Assembly: GCF_009764355.1 (NCBI RefSeq) | Contig: NZ_LNUA01000077.1 | Span: forward strand, 124,001 to 188,000 | DNA from: Companilactobacillus bobalius | Lineage (GTDB): Bacteria; Bacillota; Bacilli; Lactobacillales; Lactobacillaceae | Length of the DNA stretch: 64,000 nucleotides | Direction: 5' to 3' | Part shown: positions 54,634 to 64,000 of the stretch, in pieces | How positions within the stretch are numbered: position 1 is the first letter of the stretch | Layout of the letters: every line of letters starts with the position of its first letter | The notes under the pieces: generated by a model | What the model saw: only the letters and a program-made list of their open reading frames with translations | What the model was told of the DNA's origin: nothing | Databases searched by the model: none | Made by a program: the position numbers and the translations under genes

Positions 54634-54667
54634 AAAAATAGGTCTACTATATAGGCCTATTTTTTTA
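54634..54667 (+). terminator. Terminator of fetAB
   Basis: AAAAATAGG and CCTATTTTT with inner CTA/TAG, then TTTT. Confidence 0.88.
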
Positions 54668-54698
54668 TATAATTGATACAATGGGATGTGATGTAAAT

Positions 54699-55616
54699 TT
54701 GAAGTTAGCAGTTATTGAAATTGGATCTAACTCCATTAGGACATCAGTGTATCGATCTTCAAAAAAGAATCGCTTTAAAACTTTGGATCGTTGGCGCGAG
54801 CCGGTTCGATTAGGCAAATCAATTGCTCAGAGCCGTCTTTTAACCAATGATCAAATAGAAGAGACCATTGATGTTCTAAAGAAATTTCAAACTCGAATTG
54901 AAAGGTATCACGTAGATCGAACTAGTTTAATTGCCACTGCAGCAGTCAGAATGGCTAAGAATCAAGAACAATTGATTTTTGCCGTACTTAAAGAAACTGG
55001 TCTGCAACTAGAAATCATCAATGAGCAAGAAGAAGCTTATTATGATTATGTGGCCGTACGTAGCACAATGCGGATCAAGGATGCGTTGATTGTTGACGTT
55101 GGTGGTGGTAGCAGTGAAATCAGTTTGGCAAAAAAAGGACGCTTAAAACACGGTCTCAGTATTCCAATTGGTGCTATTTCAATTTCGGATTTGTATTTAG
55201 CAAGTGATCCAATAAAAAGTGAACAACTAAGAGCGGCAAGAAAAGATATTAGTGAACGTTTAGACCGACTTACATGGATGAATGCGAAAGCTACCTTCGT
55301 TGGTTTAGGCGGTACTTTAAGAGCCGTAACTAGCATTTTGAATCGTGAAAATAAGAGAAAAAAGACACTCCACAATTCAGTGATTACCGTTGACCAAATT
55401 GATGAACTATTTAACCAACTGATTCATGCTTCGATGGAAGAACGCAGTCAGATCAAAGAGTTGAGTGATGGTAGATATGAAGTCATTTTAGGTGGAATAT
55501 TGATAATCTCCGAGATAATAAAAAAGACCCCCTCTACAGAAATTCGTTTTTCGAATTTCGGAGTTAGAGAAGGTTATGTCTTTAATTATTTCCACAAGAT
55601 GCATTTAAAAGAATAA
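54699..55616 (+). CDS. Ppx/GppA-family phosphatase
   Basis: A 305-residue exopolyphosphatase/pppGpp phosphatase-type protein. A TTG start at 54699 is preferred because GGATGTGAT lies before it; an ATG six codons upstream follows a T-rich stretch without SD. The phosphate loop reads AVIEIGSNSIR, with Glu where Asp is usual. DVGGGSSEISL and VGLGGTLRAV complete the ASKHA fold. It lacks the C-terminal HD domain of long Ppx proteins. It may act on polyphosphate or pppGpp. Confidence 0.85.
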   Translation: MKLAVIEIGSNSIRTSVYRSSKKNRFKTLDRWREPVRLGKSIAQSRLLTNDQIEETIDVLKKFQTRIERYHVDRTSLIATAAVRMAKNQEQLIFAVLKETGLQLEIINEQEEAYYDYVAVRSTMRIKDALIVDVGGGSSEISLAKKGRLKHGLSIPIGAISISDLYLASDPIKSEQLRAARKDISERLDRLTWMNAKATFVGLGGTLRAVTSILNRENKRKKTLHNSVITVDQIDELFNQLIHASMEERSQIKELSDGRYEVILGGILIISEIIKKTPSTEIRFSNFGVREGYVFNYFHKMHLKE

Positions 55617-55620
55617 ACAA

Positions 55621-56127
55621 TTATGCACGACTAGGGATGGTTATTTGAGTTTGGTCAAGAATATGTCCATCCATTTTGTGCAATAATTCGTTCATCCAAA
55701 AACCATTTTCCAAGTTAAGGTTATCATCTAGAGCAAACACCTTGAGAATATAATCATGGGTTTGATCTGGTGGATATGGTCCATTGTAACCAGTGGCCAA
55801 ATCTTTGGGGCCATCAGTTAATGGACTAGCTGTGCTGTTCTTTCCTTGAACAATTGGACTTTGAGCAAGTCGACTGAAGTTTTCAGGTATTTCTAGTTGA
55901 GAACTAGGAATATTTGCCATGGTCCAGTGAATCCATTCAAATCCACAAACGGGAATTGAATCAGGATCAGTAAAAGTCAAAGCAATAGTTTTTGTATCTG
56001 CCGGTAGATTGGATAATTGAATTGGGAAACTAATAAGAGGTTTCCCATTTTTTATATCCTCAGGAGCAGCATGCTTGCCATATTTATCGGGCAAAAGGTT
56101 ATTCGGTAAAGATACATTAACATCCAT
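55621..56127 (-). CDS. YbhB/YbcL-family (PEBP-like) protein
   Basis: A 168-residue phosphatidylethanolamine-binding-like protein: ALTFTDPDSIPVCGFEWIHW (in part LTFTDPDSIPV) and GYNGPYPPDQTHDYILKVFALD (in part GPYPPDQTHDYILKV) form the ligand pocket. The start at 56127 is fixed by AAAGGAG; 17 upstream codons are dropped. Function in bacteria is unclear. It converges on the Ppx gene with no evident terminator. Confidence 0.9.
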   Translation of the reverse strand: MDVNVSLPNNLLPDKYGKHAAPEDIKNGKPLISFPIQLSNLPADTKTIALTFTDPDSIPVCGFEWIHWTMANIPSSQLEIPENFSRLAQSPIVQGKNSTASPLTDGPKDLATGYNGPYPPDQTHDYILKVFALDDNLNLENGFWMNELLHKMDGHILDQTQITIPSRA

Positions 56128-56158
56128 AAAAAAATCTCCTTTAAAATGAGGTGTAGTA

Positions 56159-57115
56159 ATGAAACAAATAGATAACAACGACCTATCTACTAATATTGTA
56201 GAGCAGGTTCAAAAAATTGAGCAAGAATATAATAAAAAAGTCGAGATATACTCAGACTATTCAGAACAAGAATTTTTGACATTAGATCAAGCTAGTCATG
56301 AGATCAAAGGTGATATTGTAAAAGTTATCATCACTAATGAAAAATACAGTGAGTTTGTTCTAGCACATGAACTTTATCATATTGCTTTGGAATTATCTGA
56401 TGAGCCAAGTATCTCTTGTGCTGTAACATCTGGTAAGCCAGATTATGATGGTCGTATTTTGGCAATCGCTAATTCGATTTTCGAAACTTTGGAGCATATC
56501 TCAGTTTTGAAATCTCAAAAGGCTGATGGAACTTATACAGCTGAAGTCAAAGATGCATTTCTCAAGGGAATTGAAGTGGCCCTAAATCCTAAGGTTTCTT
56601 TAGATTTAGCTAACATGCGCTTCTACCGTACTTTGATTATGTTTGATGGAATGATCTTCAGTGAACATGCTCAAGATGATAAGTGGAAAGATGAATTTCC
56701 AACATCATACAAGTATGCTGAAAAGCTAGTTAAGATTGCGGAAGCTAATGATTTGTCAGATGCATTCCATTTCAGGCGTGCTTTGGTCAATGCCTTGGAT
56801 ACATATAATGAAATTATTTTGTCCAATGGCTATGAGGGTCTTGGTTATCATGAATTCTTGAATATAACGCCAGTGTTATCAGAGCGTCAATTGAGATTGT
56901 CATTGAATCAAGTTTATCAAGTAAAGCATTCCTCATTTAAGAATCGTGCGACTGGAAAAGATGCCTTCGTACTTTTAGGTATCAATGATGGTCAAAGTGT
57001 TACAACTCTAGATATTGATCCTGGTAAAGTAACACCGGAATTTTACAAGGCCTTTTATCAATACAAAATTATCGATGTATTTGAAAAGGAAGAAGTTAAA
57101 TACTTAACAAGATAA
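56159..57115 (+). CDS. Hypothetical zincin-like protein with HELYH motif
   Basis: A 318-residue soluble protein with no signal peptide. The only recognisable motif is LAHELYHIAL, with His70-Glu71-x-x-His74 as a zinc-peptidase HExxH. A possible third ligand lies in NSIFETLEHIS, ~40 residues later. The remaining 200 residues are helical and not assigned. GAGGTG precedes the ATG. It stands 12 bases before a sirtuin gene and is probably co-transcribed with it. Function unknown. Confidence 0.7.
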   Translation: MKQIDNNDLSTNIVEQVQKIEQEYNKKVEIYSDYSEQEFLTLDQASHEIKGDIVKVIITNEKYSEFVLAHELYHIALELSDEPSISCAVTSGKPDYDGRILAIANSIFETLEHISVLKSQKADGTYTAEVKDAFLKGIEVALNPKVSLDLANMRFYRTLIMFDGMIFSEHAQDDKWKDEFPTSYKYAEKLVKIAEANDLSDAFHFRRALVNALDTYNEIILSNGYEGLGYHEFLNITPVLSERQLRLSLNQVYQVKHSSFKNRATGKDAFVLLGINDGQSVTTLDIDPGKVTPEFYKAFYQYKIIDVFEKEEVKYLTR

Positions 57116-57127
57116 GAGGGGATTTGT

Positions 57128-57841
57128 GTGCAAGATAAAATTGAAGAGTTTAAAGAATTACTAGACAAAGCTAATTTTGTGACTTTTCTAACTGGTGCAG
57201 GCGTCTCTGTGCCATCGGGGATTCCCGATTATCGTTCTAAGAATGGATTGTATAAGCGGAAGAATTATAACTTTCCTCCAGAATATATGTTGAGTCACGA
57301 CAATTTAGTTGAACATCCCGATGTTTTCCATGATTTCGTAGTTCATAATATGTACTTTCCTGATGCACAACCCAATATCATTCATAAGAAAATGGCCCAG
57401 ATCAGTAATCAAAAAGGTGCCATAGTAACCCAAAATGTCGATAAACTGCACACAAAAGCAGGAGCCAAAAACGTGGTAGAGTTTCACGGTAATTTGTATG
57501 ATAATATTCATTGCTTAACATGTGGCAAAGAGTTTGATTACAAGGATTATTTGAAGGATTATCGACATCACGAAGATAATGGTATTATTCGTCCAGGGAC
57601 AACTGTCCTATACGGAGAAAATATTAACTCAAAGAACTTTCAAAATGCTGCTTTAGCAGTTCAAAGAGCTGATTTGTTAGTGGTAGTAGGAACTAGTTTT
57701 AAAGTATATCCTTTCGCAGGATTACTAGAATACAGCACTCCACAAGCCAAATTAGTAGTTATTAATAAAGAAGATTTAAACATAGATTCGTCGATTTTAG
57801 CTATCGATGACGATGCAACGAACGTTTTTTCACAAATATAA
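57128..57841 (+). CDS. Sirtuin (NAD-dependent protein deacylase) lacking one zinc Cys pair
   Basis: A 237-residue SIR2 protein with a GTG start five bases after GAGGGG. NAD motifs are FLTGAGVSVPSGIPDYRS, TQNVDKLH, and VVGTSFKVYPFAGL; the catalytic base is His120 in VEFHGNLY. The first zinc pair is Cys129 and Cys132 (CLTC). The second CxxC, expected before GIIRPGTTVLYGE, is replaced by DYRHHEDN. Two His there could replace it, or the zinc site is lost. It follows the HELYH gene, with which it probably forms an operon. Confidence 0.88.
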   Translation: MQDKIEEFKELLDKANFVTFLTGAGVSVPSGIPDYRSKNGLYKRKNYNFPPEYMLSHDNLVEHPDVFHDFVVHNMYFPDAQPNIIHKKMAQISNQKGAIVTQNVDKLHTKAGAKNVVEFHGNLYDNIHCLTCGKEFDYKDYLKDYRHHEDNGIIRPGTTVLYGENINSKNFQNAALAVQRADLLVVVGTSFKVYPFAGLLEYSTPQAKLVVINKEDLNIDSSILAIDDDATNVFSQI

Positions 57842-59907
<2,066 letters not shown>

Positions 59908-59908
<1 letters not shown>

Positions 59909-60669
59909 TGAAAATCTTTGATACACATACACATTTAAATGATGAAGCTTTTGCTGGCAAGACCCAACAATTCATTGATAATGCTAAGGAATTAGATGTT
60001 GTTGAGATGGCTATTATTGGTTCTAATGAAGAATTCAATATTGAAGCCATTCGTTTAGCACAAAACTATCAACCATTGCATGCTGTAATTGGTTGGCATC
60101 CTGAATTTGCTAAAGAGTACAATGAAGAGCAATTGGTCAACCAGATCAAATTGCCTGAAGTTGTAGGAATTGGTGAAATTGGCTTGGATTATCATTGGGA
60201 AGAAGATCCTGATCCTAAGATTCAACAAAAAGTTTTGATTCAACAATTGGATGTGGCTAAGCAGTACAACATGCCAGTGTCAATTCACTGTCGTGATGCT
60301 TTTGATGATATGTATGAAATTCTTAAGAATCATGATATGTCTAAATCGGGTATTATCATGCATAGTTTTAATGGGGATGTTAAGTGGCTCAATCGCTTCT
60401 TAGACCTTGGATTGTGGATTTCTTATAGTGGAGTAGTTTCATTTAAAAATGCACCCGAGGTTCACGAGTCAGCTAAGAATACGCCGCTAGATCGTTTGCT
60501 AGTAGAAACTGATGCACCATATCTAACCCCTGAACCATATCGTGGTCATTCTAATCAACCGGCATATACAAGATATGTGGTTGATGCAATTGCTAAGTAT
60601 AAAGATATTTCACCTGCTGAAGTTGCTGAACATACCTTCAAAAATGCTCATAAAGTGTATAATTTATAA
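59908..60669 (+). CDS. TatD-family metal-dependent DNase
   Basis: A 253-residue TatD protein: FDTHTHLNDEAF metal site, VIGWHPE, VGIGEIGLDYHW, PVSIHCRDAF, GIIMHSFNG, LLVETDAPYLTPEPYRG. Its ATG overlaps the metG stop (TAATG), so the two are coupled. Confidence 0.95.
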
Positions 60670-60671
60670 AC

Positions 60672-61247
60672 ATGAAAAAAATAAAAGAAATTATAGTAGT
60701 AGAAGGTAAGTCTGATACCAATCGGTTAAAAGATTGTTTTGGTGATGTCGATACAATCGAGACCACAGGATCAGCACTTAACCAAGAGACAATTGAACGT
60801 ATCAAGATTGCTCAAGAAAAACGTGGTGTAATTGTCTTCACCGATCCCGATTTTAATGGGAATCGTCTCCGAACTATTATTCAAAAAGCTGTTCCCGATG
60901 CTAAACAGGCTTTTTTACCGAGAGCCCAAGCCGTTCCCAAAAAGAGTGATGGTAGCTTAGGAATCGAACACGCCAATGATGCCGATATCAAGACAGCTTT
61001 AGCAGCCGTTTATACTAGAACTGATAATGATTTTAAAGATTATGACCATGATGACATGGTAGATCTTGGTCTAGTCGGTAAAAGTGATTCGCATTTGCGC
61101 CGAGAATTTGTTGGGTCAGAATTGAAGATAGGTTACACTAATGCCAAACAATTTTTGAATCGTCTGAACATGTTCCAAATTGCACCACAAGATTTAGTCG
61201 CCGTAGTTGAAAAATTTGATAAAGGAAGTACTCATGACACAAAATAG
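60672..61247 (+). CDS. rnmV: Ribonuclease M5 (5S rRNA maturation)
   Basis: A 191-residue protein with an N-terminal Toprim domain (IIVVEGKSDTNRLKDCF with catalytic Glu; GVIVFTDPDFNG with DxD). It cuts 5S rRNA precursors. It starts two bases after tatD with little SD, so is probably translationally coupled. Overlaps rsmA by 14 bases. Confidence 0.95.
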   Translation: MKKIKEIIVVEGKSDTNRLKDCFGDVDTIETTGSALNQETIERIKIAQEKRGVIVFTDPDFNGNRLRTIIQKAVPDAKQAFLPRAQAVPKKSDGSLGIEHANDADIKTALAAVYTRTDNDFKDYDHDDMVDLGLVGKSDSHLRREFVGSELKIGYTNAKQFLNRLNMFQIAPQDLVAVVEKFDKGSTHDTK

Positions 61248-62112
61248 ATTAAGTATCGCTGACCCTATTCGTACTAATGACATAATGCGTAAATATAAAT
61301 TACGTGCCAAAAAAAGTTTGGGGCAAAATTTTTTAACGAATGAAAAAGTTCTAGACGGAATTGTGGATGCTAGTGGTTTGAAGTCAGATGAAATTGCTAT
61401 CGAAATTGGGCCTGGTATCGGTGCTTTAACTGAAAAACTAGCGCAAGTTGCTGAAAAGGTTTATGCTTTTGAAATTGATGATAACTTGATACCCGTATTA
61501 GCTGATACGTTGCAGTATTACGACAATATCGAAGTTATTAATCAAGATATTTTGAAAGTTGATTTAGATGAGTTCGTCAAGGAACATGATTTGGTTGGTA
61601 AAACAATCAAGGTTGTAGCTAATTTACCTTATTACATCACTACACCAATCATGTTGAATTTGATCAATAGTGATTATCCATTCCAGTCACTTGTTTTGAT
61701 GATGCAAAAAGAAGTAGCCGAAAGAATCACAGCCAATCCGGGGCATCGTGAGTATGGTTCTTTAACTATTGCAGTGCAAACACAAATGGATGCAAAGATT
61801 GATCGTATTGTCGGTCGTAATTCTTTCATCCCACGTCCAAAGGTCGATTCAGCCGTTGCGGTTTTGAATCGTTTGCCAAAGGAAAAAGTAGATATCAGTG
61901 ATCCAGTGTTCTTCAACAAGGTAGTTCGTTCTGCTTTTGCCCACAAACGTAAGAGTTTGATGAACAATATGTTGAACTGGCAAGGAAGAACTGACGAAAA
62001 TAGAGCAAAAATCAAAGCAGTCTTTGAAAAATACAATATTGGTGAGAATGCTCGTGCTGAAGAAGTTTCAATCGAACAATTCAAGCAAATGGCAATAGAG
62101 TTTGCGAAATAG
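61234..62112 (+). CDS. rsmA: 16S rRNA (adenine1518/1519-N6)-dimethyltransferase
   Basis: A 292-residue methyltransferase: KKSLGQNFLTNEKVL, IEIGPGIGALTEKLA (SAM motif I), VVANLPYYITTPIM (NLPY catalytic motif), MMQKEVAERITA. It dimethylates two adenines of 16S rRNA. The start at 61234 follows AAGGAAG. Overlaps the end of rnmV, a conserved arrangement. Confidence 0.97.
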   Translation: MTQNRLSIADPIRTNDIMRKYKLRAKKSLGQNFLTNEKVLDGIVDASGLKSDEIAIEIGPGIGALTEKLAQVAEKVYAFEIDDNLIPVLADTLQYYDNIEVINQDILKVDLDEFVKEHDLVGKTIKVVANLPYYITTPIMLNLINSDYPFQSLVLMMQKEVAERITANPGHREYGSLTIAVQTQMDAKIDRIVGRNSFIPRPKVDSAVAVLNRLPKEKVDISDPVFFNKVVRSAFAHKRKSLMNNMLNWQGRTDENRAKIKAVFEKYNIGENARAEEVSIEQFKQMAIEFAK

Positions 62113-62120
62113 AGTATAAC

Positions 62121-62453
62121 TTCCGTCTTACACAAAAGTTGAAAATGCTGTTGGAACGCTGTGGGCGCGGCTTGAAGCTAATTATTTCACACTTCGTGCA
62201 AAATAATTAGCTTCAAGTCCGGCCTCATTGTAAGTGGCGGAGCCACTAACAATGATTTCACAGCTGACCGCATTTTCAACTTTTGTTCCAGACTAGCAAG
62301 TGTTTCACTCATTTTAAATTTAAAGATAAAAATAAGCAGTATTCATTTGGAGAAAAAGTTTATGAACGTCTCTGAGTGGAACTGCTATTTTTGTTTCAAA
62401 CATTTAGAGAATGACATGATAAATAGAATAGAAAATCTGTTATGGAAGACGGC
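62121..62453. repeat. Dispersed hairpin repeat, copy D
   Basis: The left end TTCCGTCTTA (62121-62130) is a weaker match, the right end GGAAGACGGC (62444-62453) is exact. The hairpin is closed by ACAAAAGTTGAAAATGC (62132-62148) and its perfect inverse (62270-62286). Inside, CTTGAAGCTAATTATTT (62171-62187) pairs perfectly with 62201-62217, and GTGGC/GCCAC form a second hairpin. The right half resembles copy A. No gene within; rsmA has no other terminator. Confidence 0.85.
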
Positions 62454-62490
62454 ACCATAGAAATAATTTTATGCCAAGTGAAAGTTTTTC

Positions 62491-62519
62491 TTGAAAAAAT
62501 TAGTAAAACGTGGTAAAAT
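62491..62519 (+). promoter_or_regulatory. Promoter of veg
   Basis: TTGAAA (62491-62496) and TAAAAT (62514-62519) with 17-bp spacing, just after repeat copy D. Confidence 0.8.
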
Positions 62520-62545
62520 TTCACTCCTAAGGAGTGATTATTATA

Positions 62546-62836
62546 ATGCCAACATCATTGAAGACAATCAAGAGTCGTTTAGATTCACACTTAGGTGAGA
62601 ATTTGACTATTGTCGCACAAGCAGGTCGTAAGAAAGTAATCCGTCGTCGCGGAACTTTATCAGAAACATTCCATTCAGTTTTTGTTGTAGATTTGGACCA
62701 AAATGAAAATTCTTTTGAAAGAGTTTCATACAGTTATGCAGATCTATTAACAAAATCAATCGATATTCATTTTGACAATGAAGAAGAAGTAGCTGAAACT
62801 GATTCTGACTCAGACACTGAGGCAGAGGCTGAATAA
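62546..62836 (+). CDS. veg: Veg family protein
   Basis: A 96-residue protein of the Veg family (LKTIKSRLDSHLGENLTIVAQAGRKK as LKTIKSRLDSHLG and ENLTIVAQAGRKK; RRGTLSETFHSVFVV). The ATG at 62546 follows AAGGAG. The C-terminal tail is acidic (SDSDTEAEAE). Veg influences biofilm formation in Bacillus; the rsmA-veg-purR order is conserved in Firmicutes. Confidence 0.92.
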   Translation: MPTSLKTIKSRLDSHLGENLTIVAQAGRKKVIRRRGTLSETFHSVFVVDLDQNENSFERVSYSYADLLTKSIDIHFDNEEEVAETDSDSDTEAEAE

Positions 62837-62896
62837 TAAGAATTCGTTAGTTGGAATAGTTGAACAGTGAGTTTAATTTCCAAGCAATAAAATAAC

Positions 62897-62938
62897 AGGT
62901 CGTGATAATCAATTTGATTATTGTGACCTATTTTTTTG
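62897..62938 (+). terminator. Terminator of veg
   Basis: AGGTCGTGATAATCAA and TTGATTATTGTGACCT pair (mismatch near the base), then TTTTTTT. Confidence 0.85.
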
Positions 62939-63083
62939 TTTTCTAATTGTCCACAGTGTTTCAAACTTTATACAAAAAATTATAAAGTTTGTAAAATGAT
63001 ACTGGTTACATTCAAAAAAACATGAATTGTTCATTGTTTTGCTTTATAATCTTGTAGTGAGATACGTTTTAGGAGAAAAAAAG

Positions 63084-63926
63084 ATGAAAACACGAAGAAG
63101 CGAACGTTTAATTGATATGACTCGCTATTTACTTGAACGACCACATACGCTGATTTCACTAGCGTTTTTTGCCGATCGTTATGAATCAGCTAAGTCGTCA
63201 ATATCTGAGGATTTGGGTATTTTGAGAAGAACATTTATGATCAGAGGGATCGGTGTTCTGGAAACATTGCCTGGTGCTGGTGGTGGTGTGATTTTTACAC
63301 CCGGAATTTCTAAGAAAGAAGCAACTGAATTTGTTGAGGAAACATCTAAAAAGTTAGTTGAACCCAACCGTATTTTACCCGGTGGGTATTTATATTTGAC
63401 TGATTTATTGGCTGATCCTGAATTATTGAGAAATGTTGGTCGTATGATTGCTACTCAATATTCACAAAGCTCAATTGATGTCGTTATGACGGTAGCTACT
63501 AAGGGTATACCAATTGCTCAAAGTGTGGCTAATTTCTTGAATATTCCATTTGTGATTGTTCGTCGTGATTCAAAGATCACAGAAGGATCAACTATTAGTG
63601 TCAACTATGCATCAGGTTCATCTGATCGTGTTGAAAAGATGGAATTGTCCAAACGTAGTTTGGAAGAAGGATCTCGTGTACTAGTTGTTGATGACTTTAT
63701 GAAAGGCGGCGGAACCATTAATGGTTTGCGTAGTTTGATCTCTGAATTCAATGCTATTTTTGTTGGTGCAACAGTCTTTGCTGAAAACATCAATATCAAT
63801 AGTCAATTTGGTGATTCTGACGTAACGTCAATTTTCAAAGTAACAAAAATTGATACCAAGAATCGAGTTTTGAATGTGGAACCGGGAAATTATTTAGCAA
63901 ATACCGATTTCAGTTATTTTGAATAA
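63084..63926 (+). CDS. purR: Purine operon repressor PurR (Bacillus type)
   Basis: A 280-residue repressor. The start at 63084 follows TTAGGAG; 19 upstream codons are dropped. The N-terminal winged helix (RRSERLIDMTRYLLERPHTLI as RRSERLIDMTRYLL) is followed by a PRPP-binding phosphoribosyltransferase domain with VLVVDDFMKGGGTINGL. PRPP relieves repression of purine genes. Preceded by a TATAAT -10 at 63045-63050. Confidence 0.95.
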   Translation: MKTRRSERLIDMTRYLLERPHTLISLAFFADRYESAKSSISEDLGILRRTFMIRGIGVLETLPGAGGGVIFTPGISKKEATEFVEETSKKLVEPNRILPGGYLYLTDLLADPELLRNVGRMIATQYSQSSIDVVMTVATKGIPIAQSVANFLNIPFVIVRRDSKITEGSTISVNYASGSSDRVEKMELSKRSLEEGSRVLVVDDFMKGGGTINGLRSLISEFNAIFVGATVFAENININSQFGDSDVTSIFKVTKIDTKNRVLNVEPGNYLANTDFSYFE

Positions 63927-63942
63927 ATTCTTGATTGAGCAG

Positions 63943-63970
63943 TTATATATAATAATGCTATTATATATAA
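63943..63970. repeat. Inverted repeat after purR
   Basis: TTATATATAA occurs at 63943-63952 and 63961-63970, an AT-only stem with an 8-nt loop. It is too weak to be a sure terminator. Confidence 0.4.
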
Positions 63971-64000
63971 GGATATTTGAATGACTGAAGGGAGTTTCTG

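Noticed and set aside
57128..57841. Sirtuin as part of a SIR2-type anti-phage defence system
   Set aside because: It is a short stand-alone deacylase-sized protein without a defence partner such as HerA, Argonaute or STAND domain, and no other defence genes surround it.
63981..64000. ATG near the right edge as a new gene start
   Set aside because: Only six codons are visible. The GAAGGGAG that follows looks more like an SD for a start just outside the window, so no gene is called.

Overview
The window is low-GC, Gram-positive DNA from a lactic acid bacterium. A Companilactobacillus-like member of the Lactobacillaceae is the best guess, not proven. Supporting signs are SD sequences such as AAGGAGG, catabolite-response (cre) sites, T-box leaders, an LPXTG surface protein, an SLAP/NlpC wall hydrolase, and the Firmicutes block metG-tatD-rnmV-rsmA-veg-purR at the right end. 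No phage genes, transposase genes or CRISPR array were seen.

Region 1 (about 0.1-11.8 kb) is a carbohydrate island of nine catabolic or transport/regulatory genes. A minus-strand operon runs MFS transporter, intracellular apiosidase-like glycoside hydrolase (DUF5060/DUF4038/DUF5605), ROK sugar kinase. Next come a LacI-type repressor and a GH1 6-phospho-beta-glucosidase. A divergent pair follows: a FucI-like isomerase against a split transketolase (two subunits) plus an FGGY kinase. Isomerase, kinase and two-subunit transketolase are the activities of the described non-oxidative D-apiose pathway. With an apiosidase-like hydrolase nearby, the island is a good candidate for catabolism of apiosyl-glucosides or a similar branched or rare pentose. 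The promoters share cre sites and ACTAAA/TTTAGT elements.

Region 2 (11.8-24 kb) holds stress and housekeeping genes (GNAT with MarR, Nudix, an arylsulfotransferase-family lipoprotein) and an amino-sugar PTS operon (RpiR against nanE, EIICB, EIIA). It continues with a VTT membrane protein, a HAD phosphatase, a CynX-like transporter, and a nucleoside deoxyribosyltransferase with a TetR regulator.

Region 3 (24-43 kb) has an ADP-ribosylglycohydrolase and an IclR-controlled EIIC-like transporter with a D-2-hydroxyacid dehydrogenase. An amino-acid ABC transporter lies behind an unusual leader with two T-box antiterminator/terminator modules. Further on are PadR/DUF1700/DUF4097, MerR, MntR-like and HxlR regulators, tRNA-Thr(GGT), a DegV protein, and a large LPQTG adhesin with a choice-of-anchor-A-type domain.

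Region 4 (43-64 kb) carries an acyltransferase, a degenerate CPBP membrane protein, HelD, T-box-trpS, a MarR/DHA2/DUF4811 efflux cluster, an NlpC/P60 hydrolase, FetAB iron export and Ppx/GppA. It ends with a HELYH protein beside a sirtuin that lacks one zinc cysteine pair, then the metG-purR block.

The least explained material is non-coding. One family of about 155-bp hairpins is present in four copies (30.9, 51.0, 51.5 and 62.2 kb) inside larger units ending in GCCGTCTTCC/GGAAGACGGC. The other is a tandem pair of about 125-bp structured elements at 44.1-44.36 kb. In both families the paired arms differ between copies by compensating changes.
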